A DNA stretch of 64,000 nucleotides from Membranipora membranacea (lineage: Eukaryota; Bryozoa; Gymnolaemata; Cheilostomatida; Membraniporidae): positions 16,292,062 to 16,356,061 of the forward strand of contig OU612074.1 of NCBI GenBank assembly GCA_914767715.1, in the 5' to 3' direction. A program made the translations under genes and the position numbers. This document shows, in pieces, positions 11,849 to 24,720 of the stretch (position 1 is its first letter; each line of letters starts with the position of its first letter). Under the pieces are notes generated by a model. The model saw only the letters and a list, made by a program, of their open reading frames with translations, had not been told where the DNA came from and searched no databases.

Positions 11849-14800
11849 GACTGATTTTCTTATTACTTATTCATACAAAGAAAATTATTTACTTTTCCTT
11901 CTATACAGTCTGACACGTACATTTCTTAATGGTTAACGACACCTTAATGTTTCAAAATCCAAACACGGCTCTTACATGAGCGCGAGACTACTTTAAACTC
12001 TAGGCGACAAAGTATATTAGCTAAACACTGTTGGTTTTAGCTCATGTTACGCCACAATAGAATACTAAAGACCAAAGAACTCACTGCCGAACAATTGTTT
12101 GTTGTTTTATCTAACTTCAACATCAATATTGTGCTTTTAAACTGCTCTTGATTCTAGCTGAAACCAAATGTGAAAACATTAAATCAATTCAATGGCTAGG
12201 TTATTGTTTTTAATAATTCTCTCACCTCAAAAAATGAATAGAGCAGTTTAGTTAAACTCCAGTCATCTGGAAAACTTAGTAAGTTATATTCAGATCGCTG
12301 TTTCGAAGAGAAACCTGCTTTCGACTGCCAGATTTCACAGGTGTTCACCTGACGTGTACCATATCAGATGGGAGCAGCATAAGGTGTACGAAAAATAATC
12401 AGTCTGATCAAAATTCAATGTATGACAAGTCAACTATTAATACAGCTACATTTCAGACCGCTTTATCTTGACAGCAATGTAATCAGTTGACCACTTAAAT
12501 TTCATACGCTAGCAGCGGCAGCAATCAATTCCAAAATCTTTTATATATAACATGTAAACATTCAAGTCAAATTTATCAGATTTAATTCCATATAATTATC
12601 TACAGCATATTGAAACATATTGTATTGCTATTGATTTTGCTGAGTGAGTTTAAAGGGATTTAAAAATTTGCGGAGGTCGAGCCATAACGGTGAGCAATGG
12701 AGTTTAATTCCTTGCTGAATTGAAAGTTTTGACATACTCGATATGAGTTAAAAACATAAAACTTGAGTGCAGACATTGTTTACCACTTGTCTACAATGTC
12801 GGCAAATTACTAAACCCGGACAAACGGATAACCCGCTATCATCCACACATTGCCTAATAAAAAGTCTGCAAAGATTGTCACACAAACATGAAAAACGATT
12901 CAGCATCTTTGTGGAAAACTCTCCGCAAGATTTTAAGAAGATATTGACGAGAATGAATGTCATATCATATCATGTTTTTACTCGAGTGAATCTGTAGTTA
13001 AATTTATGGTTTTCGTGAAAGTCAACAAGTTACTTTTTCAACCAATACTATGCGCTGGCATCATACAGTATACCTAAATAAAAATATAAACAAACAAACA
13101 ATGAAATAAACAAATAAATGAATTATAAATATGATTGAAACTTGATATAATGGGCATTATGTAAATATTTTGCAACGCACCAGATATCAGCCTGTACACG
13201 CAATTAATAGTAGATCAATGGCTAGAGAATTCCAGAGTTGTCTCTCACTGGATTATGAGTGGATAACTCCTAAGATATGTAAAAATGCGGAACACAAGAA
13301 GATGAAAGGGTCAACTTAGAGCAATGTGTTTGTTTGCAGCTGTTTGTTTATTCTGACACTAAATGGACCAGACTACCTGAAAATACCATAGTGACTGTTT
13401 GACCATTTAAAACTAAGCCCCTAATCCATGAAAGAAAACAGTCCTAATAGGGATTAAAACTCTAACCCGCTTACATTTTGTTGATGAAGGTATGTTAAAT
13501 CACCAGTGCTGTTTGGTAAACACTGGTAAACATATCAGAGCAAACTTTTAGTTAGGGTAGATGACACTGTAACTTACTTAATACCAAGAAGCAAACGAAG
13601 CTTCCCCGGGCAGTAACCTAGAGGATTTAGTTAGTTGCGGTAAACAGAAAAATCTGCTTTGGGTTTACGCAAATCAAGGATTAAGGTGCCAGTGGTGACT
13701 CCATCTAGGGATAAAGATTAACTTTCCATATACCAGTCAGCAACCATGAAAATCACTGACTTTCCACCAAGGTAGGTTGTGTAACATTGTAATTGTACAC
13801 CTCCAATCATTGATGGGAATCAGTATATCTGTACTGATAATCTGAAGGGCGGGGAATCATGTGATGTGAGAGTGTAAGATCACACTTATTTGATGTTCTC
13901 TTGCTAGATAACATTAATATATGCTTCATCATAAAACTTCTTTTTCAATTTATTTGTGGTTGCATCCTGGTCAAGCAGACACCAATTTTGTTCACTGAAT
14001 TAAATGACCTTGTGATCGGGTATGGCAGTGAAATTGCCATCAATAGTGATCTTTTTACCGTGGGTTTTGCTGAAGAATCCGAAAAAAGCAATGTTTACCA
14101 TCATCAGCCTGGGTTTTGGGGCGATAAAAATATATTATTGATGACTTCCTGTCAGTTTAATTGTACACATTGACACAATAAATGTACATACATACATTTT
14201 CCAACCCAATAGCAGCAGCCCGATTTTCAATTCCTTCATCAAATCAGTCATGTACACAAGTAAAAAAACCAAGCTGAAACATGGTAAGACTAAACATGTG
14301 GCATTAAGTCTACGGCATACACACTCTAGGTTCTGAGATGAAAACTATATACCACACCGATAGCTACTCAAATTCACAATGTTATTGGATTCTCATCTCA
14401 AATCAGCCATGTAGAGAACTAAATCGAAACTTGGTAAGACGAAAAGTGTGGCATACCACATGGGAAATGATTTTAATCATATTACACAAGTCATACAAAG
14501 GTATGAGCAATGATTTAACTTTTACATCTCAGAAAACAACATGTGCGGTCTAAAGTAACATTGTGTCTGGCAACAAAAGGCGTAGCCGAAAAGGTTAACC
14601 CCCCCCCCCTCTAGCCGGATATATCCCGACAAGGTTTATGCCATGACACAAGTTCTGCCTACTCAGCAGTTAGAATGTTAAGTAGCCCTTTCTGCGGCAC
14701 TTTTTTTCTTACCCCATTGTTATTTTAAGTTTGATTTTCCTGCCGTCATTTTTCACAGTGTCTACCGTTACGTCTAATTACGCCCCTGTCAGAAGCACCA

Positions 14801-16446
14801 CTATGGCTTTACTACATCTGCTCACACAAACAAAAGGTGTGGCCTAGTGAATGCCAAAATTACCATTTGATTCCACAAGTTTTAATTCAGAAAGTGTTTC
14901 ACTCAACAACCTGACAAATTTGGCAGCAAACACGCAGAGCTATAAATTATTGCGGGTCGAGACTGAGCCAAACGAAAACTTTTTGAAACATGCGTTGTAC
15001 ATATTTTTGGGCTAATATTGCACTCAGATTAAACTTTTAACACAATGGAATCTTGGATTGAATCAAAAATGTCTAACAACTAAAACATAAGGGCTTTTGT
15101 TTTCCTGTTAACCATATTACACAACGCTTGATTATTTGAATTAATTCACTTATTTCTGTTGGAGAACAACTTGACAAAGTATCAGTATCAAACTGTCAAG
15201 ATACATATCAATCAGGGCACAATTAAAAACATAGATCATATTGCATGACCTATATATGAAAATAACTTGTATGTGCAGTTACAAAAGCTTTGATTGGATA
15301 GATTATAGACACTTAATTTGCTGTCAAACACAGAGTTGACTGAAATTGGATACAGTTAAAAAACAGGTGTCAGCGGTTGTCTTTTATCACCTACCATCAT
15401 CACCTTTTCAACAAAGACACGAGGGTTATTGGCAGAGGTCATCACACAGAAAACCATCAAGACTTTTTTTCTGGAACTAGGATTTAATGAGCTAATCGCT
15501 TCAACAATCTATTCAACGATACCCTAACAACTAGGCCACAAGTGACAGTAAAAATTGCAGAGTTGCCTCTTCAAGGCGGGGTAACATCCAGATAAAACAT
15601 GCAGTATAGAGGTTTTACCGATCTCGATTGTCTTCATGATGAGATGACAGGGTAAGAGCTTATTTTGTAATCTTATCTCTGTTTCACTTTGTTGTAAAGC
15701 CTCAGTTAGCGTCTGGCAGTCGAAGGGGGAGGCTGTGTTTCATGTCTTCTTGTAGTTATAATTGGATGCATGGAGTTAGACTTAACTCCTTGCTGGATGA
15801 CTATGGCGTCTTCAACGAAAGGGATTTGCATTCACATTGTGTTACCACCGCTGCCACCAAGGTAGTAACTCTGCTTCATTACCTGTTATATCTTGGTGTT
15901 GTTTGGTCTAGAAGTCTAAGTAACTCGAACAGCCCCTCACGAAAGATGTATACTCTATTTCAGGGCACTTTTATGGCTGGAAATGTTTTCAGAGATTTAT
16001 CTGTTTTAATTCTTTGGATTTTTAAAAGTGTCGAGATTCTTCTAATGAGATGGTGAACCTGACGTCCATTGTATAGCTTGAGCGCGTTCATGGAGTTATC
16101 TCCCTTACAGCGATAGATCAAAATGTACATCAGTACATGTACTCATTAACCTTGGCTAATGACATTCTTTTGCACTTCAACTAAAACATCACAGTGCTAT
16201 CAACGCTGTTCCCTCGAGATTTCGAGTGGTACTTTTCTGTCTGTGTGCAAACATTAACCTTGAAGGAGAAGTGAATCCTTTGTCAGGAGTTGGTCGAGAC
16301 ACCACGCAGGTAAAATAGAGTTAAGTGGACTCGTGGGAATTCAGTCCGTCCAGTATTAACAAGCAGAGACATTCGCTCTTTTCTCAATACTTCATTTCAA
16401 AACATGAAACAACGTTGTAACATCTTCGTTTCATTTTCTCTTTCAG
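11849..16446. other. Non-coding stretch upstream of the nested gene
   Basis: Apart from the presumed promoter and 5' UTR of the 7720-11848 gene, I see no exon with both good splice sites and biased composition. One open frame of about 100 codons at 15742-16056 has no supporting splice signals. A candidate micro-exon just before 16320 (GAGTTGGTCGAGACACC) was considered and left open. Confidence 0.45.
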
Positions 16447-19400
16447 TGACGGTACGATCCGATCTCCTGGACTTCCCATAGACAAACTGAAAGTACACGG
16501 GAATCAGCTGAGTCAACAGCAACAAGGGCAGCAGACACCGCACACTCACAGACCAATGGCAGCAATAAGTGGTGGAGCAATACAGATGAGTCCTCCAGGA
16601 TCGCCTCACCCTCCGACAAACTTTGCTACGGTACAAGCTAACCCTGATTCTACCTCTTCACCCGCGAACGCAGCAGACAAGCCTCAGCAGGCCTCCTCTT
16701 CCTCTTCCTCCTCCATGGTAAGGGATTTGAACCCACTGCAGCCTACTACAAGCTTCTAAACCACCATTCACCATAGCACTAGTAGATCAACGCAAATAAT
16801 TAACAGATTTAGATAGAGGTCAAGCTGTTTTGTTTTCTTGCTAACCAAATAACGACAATTCCTGCTACTAATCTAAACCCTAACCAGATCGAGAGACTTT
16901 TTGTTGTTTTTGTTTAGTTTGAAATCCTTAACAAAATACAAAGGCACATATGGATTACGAATCTACAGATCTATGCAACTTTTGATTTGGCGCTAAGGGT
17001 CCTTTCAAACAACTAGAGAAAACGGTCACATACATTTATTGTATTATGATGAACAATATAAAGTGACATGTAACTGATCAAAACAGGAAGTCACCAGAGA
17101 TGTCGCTGCTGTCTGTGCTAATCAATCGCTGTTGTTTGTATGACTGAGCCTCTTCAAATAGAGGATAGTTCAAAAATCAGAGCCCTCATCTTTTCAGGCG
17201 CTGACATTTCAATATTCAATCGTTCTGTCACATATTCAACAACATATTATTACATATCTGTGTGCTTTCGATGTTGCACATCTTTTGACGAATTGAGCCC
17301 TAAATTATTGACATTGTCTGGCAATCCCCTCCCCGACTTAAACTCAACACATTTTTGAACCTGATGATTGTTTGGCAACTGGAACTTGTTTCCAGCGTGT
17401 TCTTTCTTGCTTGATCAAGTTTGCTTTTGCTATTATATAAAACGCACCTTGTCATTCAGGTGAAAGGGATAAAATGTAGGTGATGTTTCGGTATTAAAAG
17501 TAGGTTTCTAGGCATATTGGCAGTTTTTGACAGAATTTTTAAGGTGCCTTCTGAAATTTGTCACAAAATCAATACTGTGCCTGATTCCTTGTTGTCACAT
17601 TCATTGCCTGCAGCTCACGCCACTCCATTTCAGATGCACACGACTGCAGTGTACCAGTGCAGGCAGCGCAGCGACAGAAATTTAGTGGCTAATCAGTTTA
17701 TAAATCAGACATTGGCCACAGTTGGCGGTGTGCAGTGAATTCGATTACCCAACAGCCCAACCATTACTGCCAGTCAAAGACCCTAGCTATTGTTTCACCA
17801 CCAACCGACAGCTTGATTGAATCCTTTGAAATATACATCAATTCAATTATTCAAAAGTTTTAGTGTGAAACAATGGGACACAAAATAGTGTATGAAAACC
17901 TATAATAATTACAGACTGAATGTTTTGTAAATTCAATACGACATAACGTTCGGCTTTGTGTTGTGCATGATGTATATACCCTTTTACGTAGGTGAAAGCG
18001 TGCTTATAGCTCATGGGTATTGAAAGCCTACCTACAAAATATCCTTATTTGTGGATTGGTCTGCGTAATTTATATGTACCAAGGCTGACAGGAAATAAAA
18101 TAATTGTTTACAGTTAAACAGAAAAATTACCTGTAACAATTGTCCCTTTGCTAATGGTGGAACATGTCACATGGCACAGACTCTCGTTCACCGAAATACT
18201 GTACCCAGTGCAGCTGTTTGTACTCAATTTCCTTACATGGTTCTGAGCATGAATGGACAGTAATCTGCTCAGCCAGGCAATTATTCTTGAATTAGATTCA
18301 GGACAGATAAAAAGGGGACTTGAATTTGAACTCTGTCAAAAATTTGCCACAAATAGATTCACTAAAGTAGCTCAATGCTTTTCCCCCTATGGACAAGAGA
18401 ATGAAGTTTTTTTTATGATTCTGTTGCTTTGAGTCTTAATTATTGGAGCAGTTTTGTAGGCAGTAGGATCTACATCAGCAGAGAGCATAGCCTGATTAAG
18501 ATGTAGTCATTCGTTTCTGTTGTGGCTCTATTGCCATCTGCTACTCTTGTGACTAATATTGTGGGTGATTGGTTTCATAGATATGCCTACAGTGTAGGTG
18601 CATTTCCGATGGCGCAAATACAAAATTAATGGCTTCTCAGCTGGCATGAGTCATATGGAAAATGCCATAAGCAGCCAACTTATGTAAACACATTATTGAA
18701 CAATTTAAATAGGCAGTTATAGTTCTTGACAGACACCAAAGCAGTTAGACACCATGCCAACCGAGTTGAATGAACATCAAACTCTGACGCAAACCTCTGA
18801 GTTGGTGATGGAAAGTTTAATGTCTGAGTTCTGATGACCCGGTGACTGTTTTGATCATAAATTCGATTTATGGATACTGTGGTTCTATAAGGCTTGTAAT
18901 TCCTTTCTAAATCAGATAAGCGCGGGTCAAAATTCTGGAGTTATAGTGTTTCAAAATTGGCCCATTAAAAGCAATTCAAAAGAATTCTGCTGACTTATCG
19001 ACTGATTTGTTTTCCAGATTCGCCGTTATGAGTTTATCAGAAGAAGTATAACGAGGGGAGACAAATCATCAAGCCCAACTTTTGTGATTGAAGGAAAGAA
19101 AGTGACACATAAACAAAATGGCAGCGTTGGGTACACTGATTTGATTCCAGCACCACCGGAGAGCCTTGACAGTTTAGACGAGAACAAGTATGACAGATTC
19201 GATAAGTTCGATTTTGATGCGATGGCTTTTCTAGAGAACAGAGCTCCAATGAAAGGATCCAAACCACCTGTGTTCAGTAAATCAAAGACTGAGGGACTGA
19301 GTGGTAAAGGGTCTGCTAACTCAGTTGTTCTACCTGTCCTTCACATTGATGGTAAGACCAATGGTATAAAGTAAAACAAAGCTTCTAATTTTAATATATA

Positions 19401-21125
19401 TGTTTAGGGTCTATCAGTGGATATACCAAACGAAACTTAGGAATCAGATGATGTCTATCAAGCAGAGAACAATTTAAAAACTCCTGTGAAAATTTTGAGT
19501 GGCCACTAAAAGGGACAACAATTGTGTCATGATAATTAGGGAAACTAAAAATGTTGTTGGTGTGTCGTCTTCCACCAAGCACCCACCACTGAATACTAGG
19601 CCTTTGCCCCCAGGTGCGCTCTAATCGGTATGCTGTAATTGCTGCCATGGCTTTTAAACAAAAGCTATTAGCCGATAGTTTTATCTCCCTGCTTCTCTTC
19701 TTGTTTCCATGGACTCAATTCAATCAATGTTTTGTCCACAGGTTCAGGAGTATCTCAACAACAGCAAAGATCCAAGAGTTCTAGCATACCCGGTGATGAG
19801 CAGCCTCAGAACGATATGGAAGATCATATGGCGACAGACAGTGCCATCCTAGGCGGCGCTACCTCCACAACTAACGGTACTACGGAGAGCAGTATCTGGG
19901 CAGAGCTAGAAAACCTTGATCAAAGGTAAGAAGGAGATTTGAACATGTTTGTTGAACTTTCAATCTTCTTGTCATTGTTTCGACAGTGATAGTGGATACA
20001 AATTGTGGTCCATTATATATCACAGAATGGTGACCTTGGATATAGCACGCAGACAACCTACTTTATTTCACAAGAATCTAGATGCTGTTAAGTTATTAGA
20101 ATCATAACTTACTTGGTTTATGAATTAGTTTTGTGGCGTTCAAACGATTCCAGTAATGATTCAGCCATGGGTTGCGGCATTAATTACATTGGCTGTTTGC
20201 CAGTAGACAAGGGACACAATACAAAACACTTTCTAGCCCTAAAGAATTTTCACTCACTTGTAGTTTTTATTTCCTCTGTCATTAGAAATTACGTTATATT
20301 ACACTAAGTTTAATTATGTTTGGTTGTAAAAAGTACTGTTACTGACTATTAGGAAACCTACTCAATTTGACAAGAATTGAGTTATTGTTTAGGTTATTGG
20401 AACTATGTTTTACTTTGGTAAATGAGGGTTTTCGCAACTTTCATGCTGTTTGGGTAATGATTCAACCATGAGATTAGGCCATGAGCTTAGGGAATATTTA
20501 TCTGGCCGCTTGATAGAAGGCAAGGGACACAATACCAACCTAATTTCTTACCCAATATATTCTTTTTGATCTGTTTTCGATGTTTGCCAGTAATCTCATG
20601 AACTATAAACCTTGATTATCTTTTTCACTTTGCAGGCATCATAGATCTATTAAGAAGAATAACTTCTTCCCGATGGCGACTAGGATAGATGAGAACCACA
20701 CAGACCTATGTGTAGAAAACTCCCACAAACCCTCAAAAACCATAACACTGCAACTAAATACATCACATGAAAAGCAGAAACCAGTAAGCGCACTGTTTCC
20801 TAATGGCCATGTCCACTCGATAAAACCCAAAACTTCCAAATCACCCCGGGAGAAACTCTACAGATCTGCCACCCAGATTGGCGGTTCGAGACCGCTCTTC
20901 CATAGCGTTAATTCTTATCTAAACTTTAACAATTTGTCAAAGTCAAAATCGGCTGGCCTTTATAGCTCACAGCAGTACTTGGACTCAAATAGATTAGATA
21001 ATATTCTGCAGCCGTTGGAGAATATGACGCCTCGCCCCGTCACCAAAAAACTCGTAGCTAAATACTCGGACATGGAAATTCAGAAGGAGTTGAACGATTT
21101 TTTCAAAATCAGACCGGTGAAGTGA
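16447..21125 (+). CDS. Last four exons of an uncharacterised Gln/Ser-rich, probably disordered protein
   Basis: Exons 16447-16717, 19018-19351, 19742-19925 and 20636-21125 join through GT-AG introns with matching phases and give 425 residues ending in TGA. The first exon begins in phase 2, so the N-terminus lies upstream. Features in order: a Gln tract (QLSQQQQGQQ), a Pro/Ser region, a run of seven Ser; a basic patch (IRRYEFIRRSITRGDK) then an acidic Asp/Phe-rich motif (YDRFDKFDFDAMAFLEN); a second QQQQ and an acidic region; a last exon rich in Ser/Lys/Asn ending KYSDMEIQKELNDFF and a basic tail. No enzyme motif, zinc finger or membrane segment is visible. Short conserved-looking motifs in disordered sequence suggest a scaffold or regulatory protein, but the family is not recognised. 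Confidence 0.75.
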
Positions 21126-21466
21126 CAGCGCTGTGGAGGGATTTGACAGATACAATTGTGCAGACTGTGCAATGATGTGATGATTGGATAGCCAGCATGT
21201 GTAACCATGTTTTTGATTGGGCTGTTGATTTCCCAAGAGATATTTGTGTAATATATTTCCAGTCAACAAGGCATATGAAAACGTTGTGCTAATTTGGGAC
21301 ACAATGTCATTTTTCTTTACTGGATTCTTGATTTCGCTACAAAGCAACTTCTGGAGACATTCTCCTGCTGAGTAGATTGGCATTTCGTGTCTGAATCCTT
21401 TGTGAATTGAAATGGGAAATATGTGGTTTGACAGAATTTTCTAAGCTTTATATTATTGAAAATTGG

Positions 21467-21472
21467 AATAAA
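21467..21472 (+). terminator. Polyadenylation signal AATAAA of the plus-strand gene
   Basis: The hexamer is about 340 bases after the stop codon. Other AATAAA copies occur further downstream (for example near 22220), so the exact 3' end is uncertain. Confidence 0.4.
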
Positions 21473-22317
21473 TTTTTTGCAAGCTTGCATTTTTGTGTAC
21501 CTATGATAACTTGATGGTCCCGTTTCGAGGTTTTGCAAGAAAACACTCAGGCCCACTGGACTGCGATCTTTTATTTGTGTATATCAAGTTACAGATCTCA
21601 ATATGTATCCAACATTGTGATACTTGCATTTTCTATAAGATTGATTCTTCCTAATTGGCTGTTTAATACTGTTGTCTTACAAAACCCATGCAGAGTGTTT
21701 CTAATCATTTCTTTATGTGGTTGTGTTTAATTGTGATGAATTTTGTGCTAGTCAAATCAGTTATATTTTTATAAACCAAACAGAATATTTGATTTTTTAA
21801 CAAAACTAAATACTTAACAAGCAAAGGTATTTTTTCTATCTAAAATTACTAAAACCTCAAAGGTTGACTTTCGAGGATAGTGTTGGCCAAGATTGGCTGC
21901 TGGGCTGTGGAGAATAACCAATCGGAGCCTTCACATTAGCTATATAAGAGTGAAGATTGGCTTTCATCTCTGACATTTTTTATCCAGTATTGTGAATGTT
22001 CCCTCCTATTATTGCTCAAAGCCATGCATAATGTTTGCTCAATGTTACTTTTTTCATTTCATGTAAATTTTTAATTTGAAAGCTTCAAGTTTTCATGATG
22101 AACAGCCGCAGCAAAATAAATTGTTGTGGATTGTGAGCATTGATAGTCGGCTTTATTCAGTGATCATATATAGCAGTTTAAGATTTCCAACATATAATGA
22201 TGTATCTTTTTCGTCTGATCAAATAAAGTCTGTATCTATGTTCATGTTTATATGTTATTCCAAAATTAAGTTGTGAAGCGATCGGAATATGGCTCGGCCT
22301 TTATCAGATTCTCTTGT

Positions 22318-22425
22318 CGAATAGGGTGGATGGCCCACGATTGGTAGTTAACTCACTCATGTGATCATGGCAAGGATTTGATTCATGATCTTGTGATAAT
22401 GAGTCTGACGCTCTAACCGCTAACA
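22318..22425 (+). repeat. tRNA-derived SINE-like piece
   Basis: A segment with TGGTAGTTAACTCACTC (A-box-like) is followed by GGATTTGATTCATG (B-box-like) and then a tail mentioning a second promoter-like block (GCTCTAACCGC). It resembles the SINE-like pieces at 23530, 52166 and 60806 in layout. Confidence 0.3.
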
Positions 22426-23529
22426 AAAATGTGTAGAGCTAGAAACTTCAGGTATCAATACAAATTTGAATGATCATAGATTTTTGTCATTTAAAGATGA
22501 CAGAATGTAGCAACTGCACACATTTTTCACTAAAATATGGTGTCTATAGCTCAATTCTACCTTTAATGTTACGGTAGTGCTCCTATGTCCGGTTATTTTC
22601 AATAAATTTTAAGTTAAAATTTGTTGCCTACATACCAAGACATTGTTTCCTTTCCAGCAGAAGCCAACCTCTATCTACCTTTTAATTCTGTCCGACAAAG
22701 AATTAAAGAGGGAATAACTCCACATTTGACCAACCGTACCGTACCAACCGTCCATTGTATGTTATGTAATCTTTTTTTAAGGTTTTGGTTCATGTATATC
22801 GGTATTAATCATGATTTCTCATCGGCGTGTAACACCACTGAGTCATAGAATTAGAGGCAGTGTTAAGGTTATGATACCAAAGCTGTCCGATTCTGACATT
22901 TTATATATCGTTGGATCAAGCTAATCGAACACTGATTCTAAAAATGTTGGTTTCAGCATAACGATATGAACCATAGTATCTGCACCACACCATCCTAAAA
23001 AATCCTCCTCAAACACAATTATTCTAATTTCATCAAAACATTTTCAGATTCTGTGTTACATTAGCTTTCAAACAATATATAAAATGTCATAATCGGACAA
23101 CGTTGGTATCATAACCATAATATATATGTTGCAATTGAACTGATGAAAGCTAGCTGCTGTAGTAATCTGCATGCAATTGTTGGACATGAAAACTGCAAAG
23201 TATCCAAATCAATTTAAACCAAAATGATTGAGAATAGAAGTTGTGTCCCTGTGACATGAGGGAAGACAATCCAAGGAGAAGTGCTCCCAAACGCGTAGCA
23301 ATATGAGTTTGCTTGGGCCAGCTTAGAGTGCGTGTGACAAATCCAAAAACATTCTATTCCTTAATTGAGTAGTGCAGGTGAAAGGGCTGCTATTCCCTAA
23401 CCTGTTACCTTTAGGGTTAATGTGCGTATTTATGCATTGAGCTGTTTTTGAGTTGGTTTGGAAGGGTGTAACTTGCTGTGAATGAGGATCTGTTGAGAAA
23501 AATGTACTGGATTGAGAATTCATGTGGTA

Positions 23530-23640
23530 TCCTATGAGTAAGCAGTGATGTCAAGGTTAATAGTACGATCTGCAGGGCTCAAGTTCTATTCACAGCGCCA
23601 GCAGTAATTCCTTATTTGGTACTGGCACGCCATATCATTG
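23530..23640 (+). repeat. tRNA-derived SINE-like piece
   Basis: It contains a B-box-like GGGCTCAAGTTCTATT followed by CACAGCGCCA. A similar CCAGCGCCA follows the B-box in the copy near 60860, which supports a shared repeat family. Confidence 0.35.
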
Positions 23641-24061
23641 CAGAATGAATCTAAAACAATAACAGGTCCACTGTGTGTTTGCACACCCACATGCTGTAAA
23701 TATATAACCCTCTGCTGCCTCTTTGATAAAGAAAATAGCTGGATATCCACTATGTCTCGAGTACCACGGTTACCCGGGTCTGTTCTCTAGAAGAGATAAC
23801 TCTCCCCGCATTGAAGATTTGACTCGCCTTGAGTACCCGAAATCTCTAATAATGCTAAAACTAGACACTTAACGATACAGTTTTGGGAACAGTGTTTATG
23901 AAATATCTCTCTTTATATTCCCAAACTTCTGCCACAATTTCTTGTACTTGGCTTAGGATGTACCGTGACACCTTACCAAAGTGTGATTACAAACTAATGT
24001 GTTGATATTATCAATTACCTCTGAGCTGAATTATACTTATCGAAATATCATTGTAACTTGC

Positions 24062-24067
24062 TTTATT
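24062..24067 (-). terminator. Polyadenylation signal AATAAA of gene B
   Basis: Minus-strand AATAAA about 265 bases past the stop codon of gene B at 24332. Confidence 0.5.
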
Positions 24068-24331
24068 TAAATTTGTAAAAAAAAGCAACAGTTATGATTC
24101 ACACGAACACATGAAACGAGATTCATGTGTTTACATATTATAATAAATTAAACCAAGGAGTTGGATGCATTTTCACCTCTTTGATGGAACCACACAGCAC
24201 AAAATTCTCACTGACAGCGGACATTACATGGTGCCTGGGAAAATATCCTCGGCAATCTGGAGTCTGACACAAACAGGTAAAAAACAATGTCATTGTAACA
24301 GACAGATTGACAGCACTGAGTTTTACAAATA

Positions 24332-24720
24332 TCAAAACATCAACTGAGTTGTAACGTATACATACAGCATTAGAGCTATTGAAATAGAGTCAAAGGCTTT
24401 TAATTTCCCGGCACTACCGATTTGCTTCTGAGCGCCAAATCCTTCTGTTGTTCCCTGGTCAACATTGTCTACTTCCGGTCTGCTTTCAGCATCAGACTCG
24501 TCTTCGCCATCGTCTTCATCTTTGGTATTATCGCCGTTGCTTGCTAGATTTTGTCCAACAAGCTTCTTAGTCAGCTTGTCCGCCATTGATGAAAGTCCAT
24601 CGACAATATTTGTGAGTTTAAGTATCCTATTTAGCAAAGACCAATCCACAGCAGATTTTGGCGATTTCTCAGTGGTTGTGTTCAGCTTGGGCTGCACAGG
24701 GGAATCCTGATTATACTGAG
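24332..24720 (-). CDS. Gene B terminal exon: helix, acidic linker, GPI-like tail
   Basis: It encodes 128 residues and the stop. Order: Pro/Thr/Lys-rich start, an amphipathic helix (LNRILKLTNIVDGLSSMADK), a strongly acidic stretch (KDEDDGEDESDAESRPE), then GTTEGFGAQKQIGSAG and a hydrophobic C-terminal SISIALMLYVYVTTQLMF with nothing after it. A small-residue site (GSAG), a short spacer and a terminal hydrophobic run are the standard layout of a GPI-attachment signal; a short single-pass tail is the alternative. The exon aligns along its length with gene A's terminal exon at 43787. Confidence 0.8.

Larger units (their letters stand above)
21126..24061. other. Intergenic region between convergent genes
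   Basis: The plus-strand gene ending at 21125 and the minus-strand gene ending at 24332 converge here. The stretch holds their 3' UTRs and two tRNA-derived repeat pieces. I see no coding exon. Confidence 0.6.

Noticed and set aside
15742-16056. Plus-strand 104-codon frame upstream of the Gln/Ser-rich gene
   Set aside because: No acceptor or donor fits the phase needed by the exon at 16447, and the composition is not coding-like.
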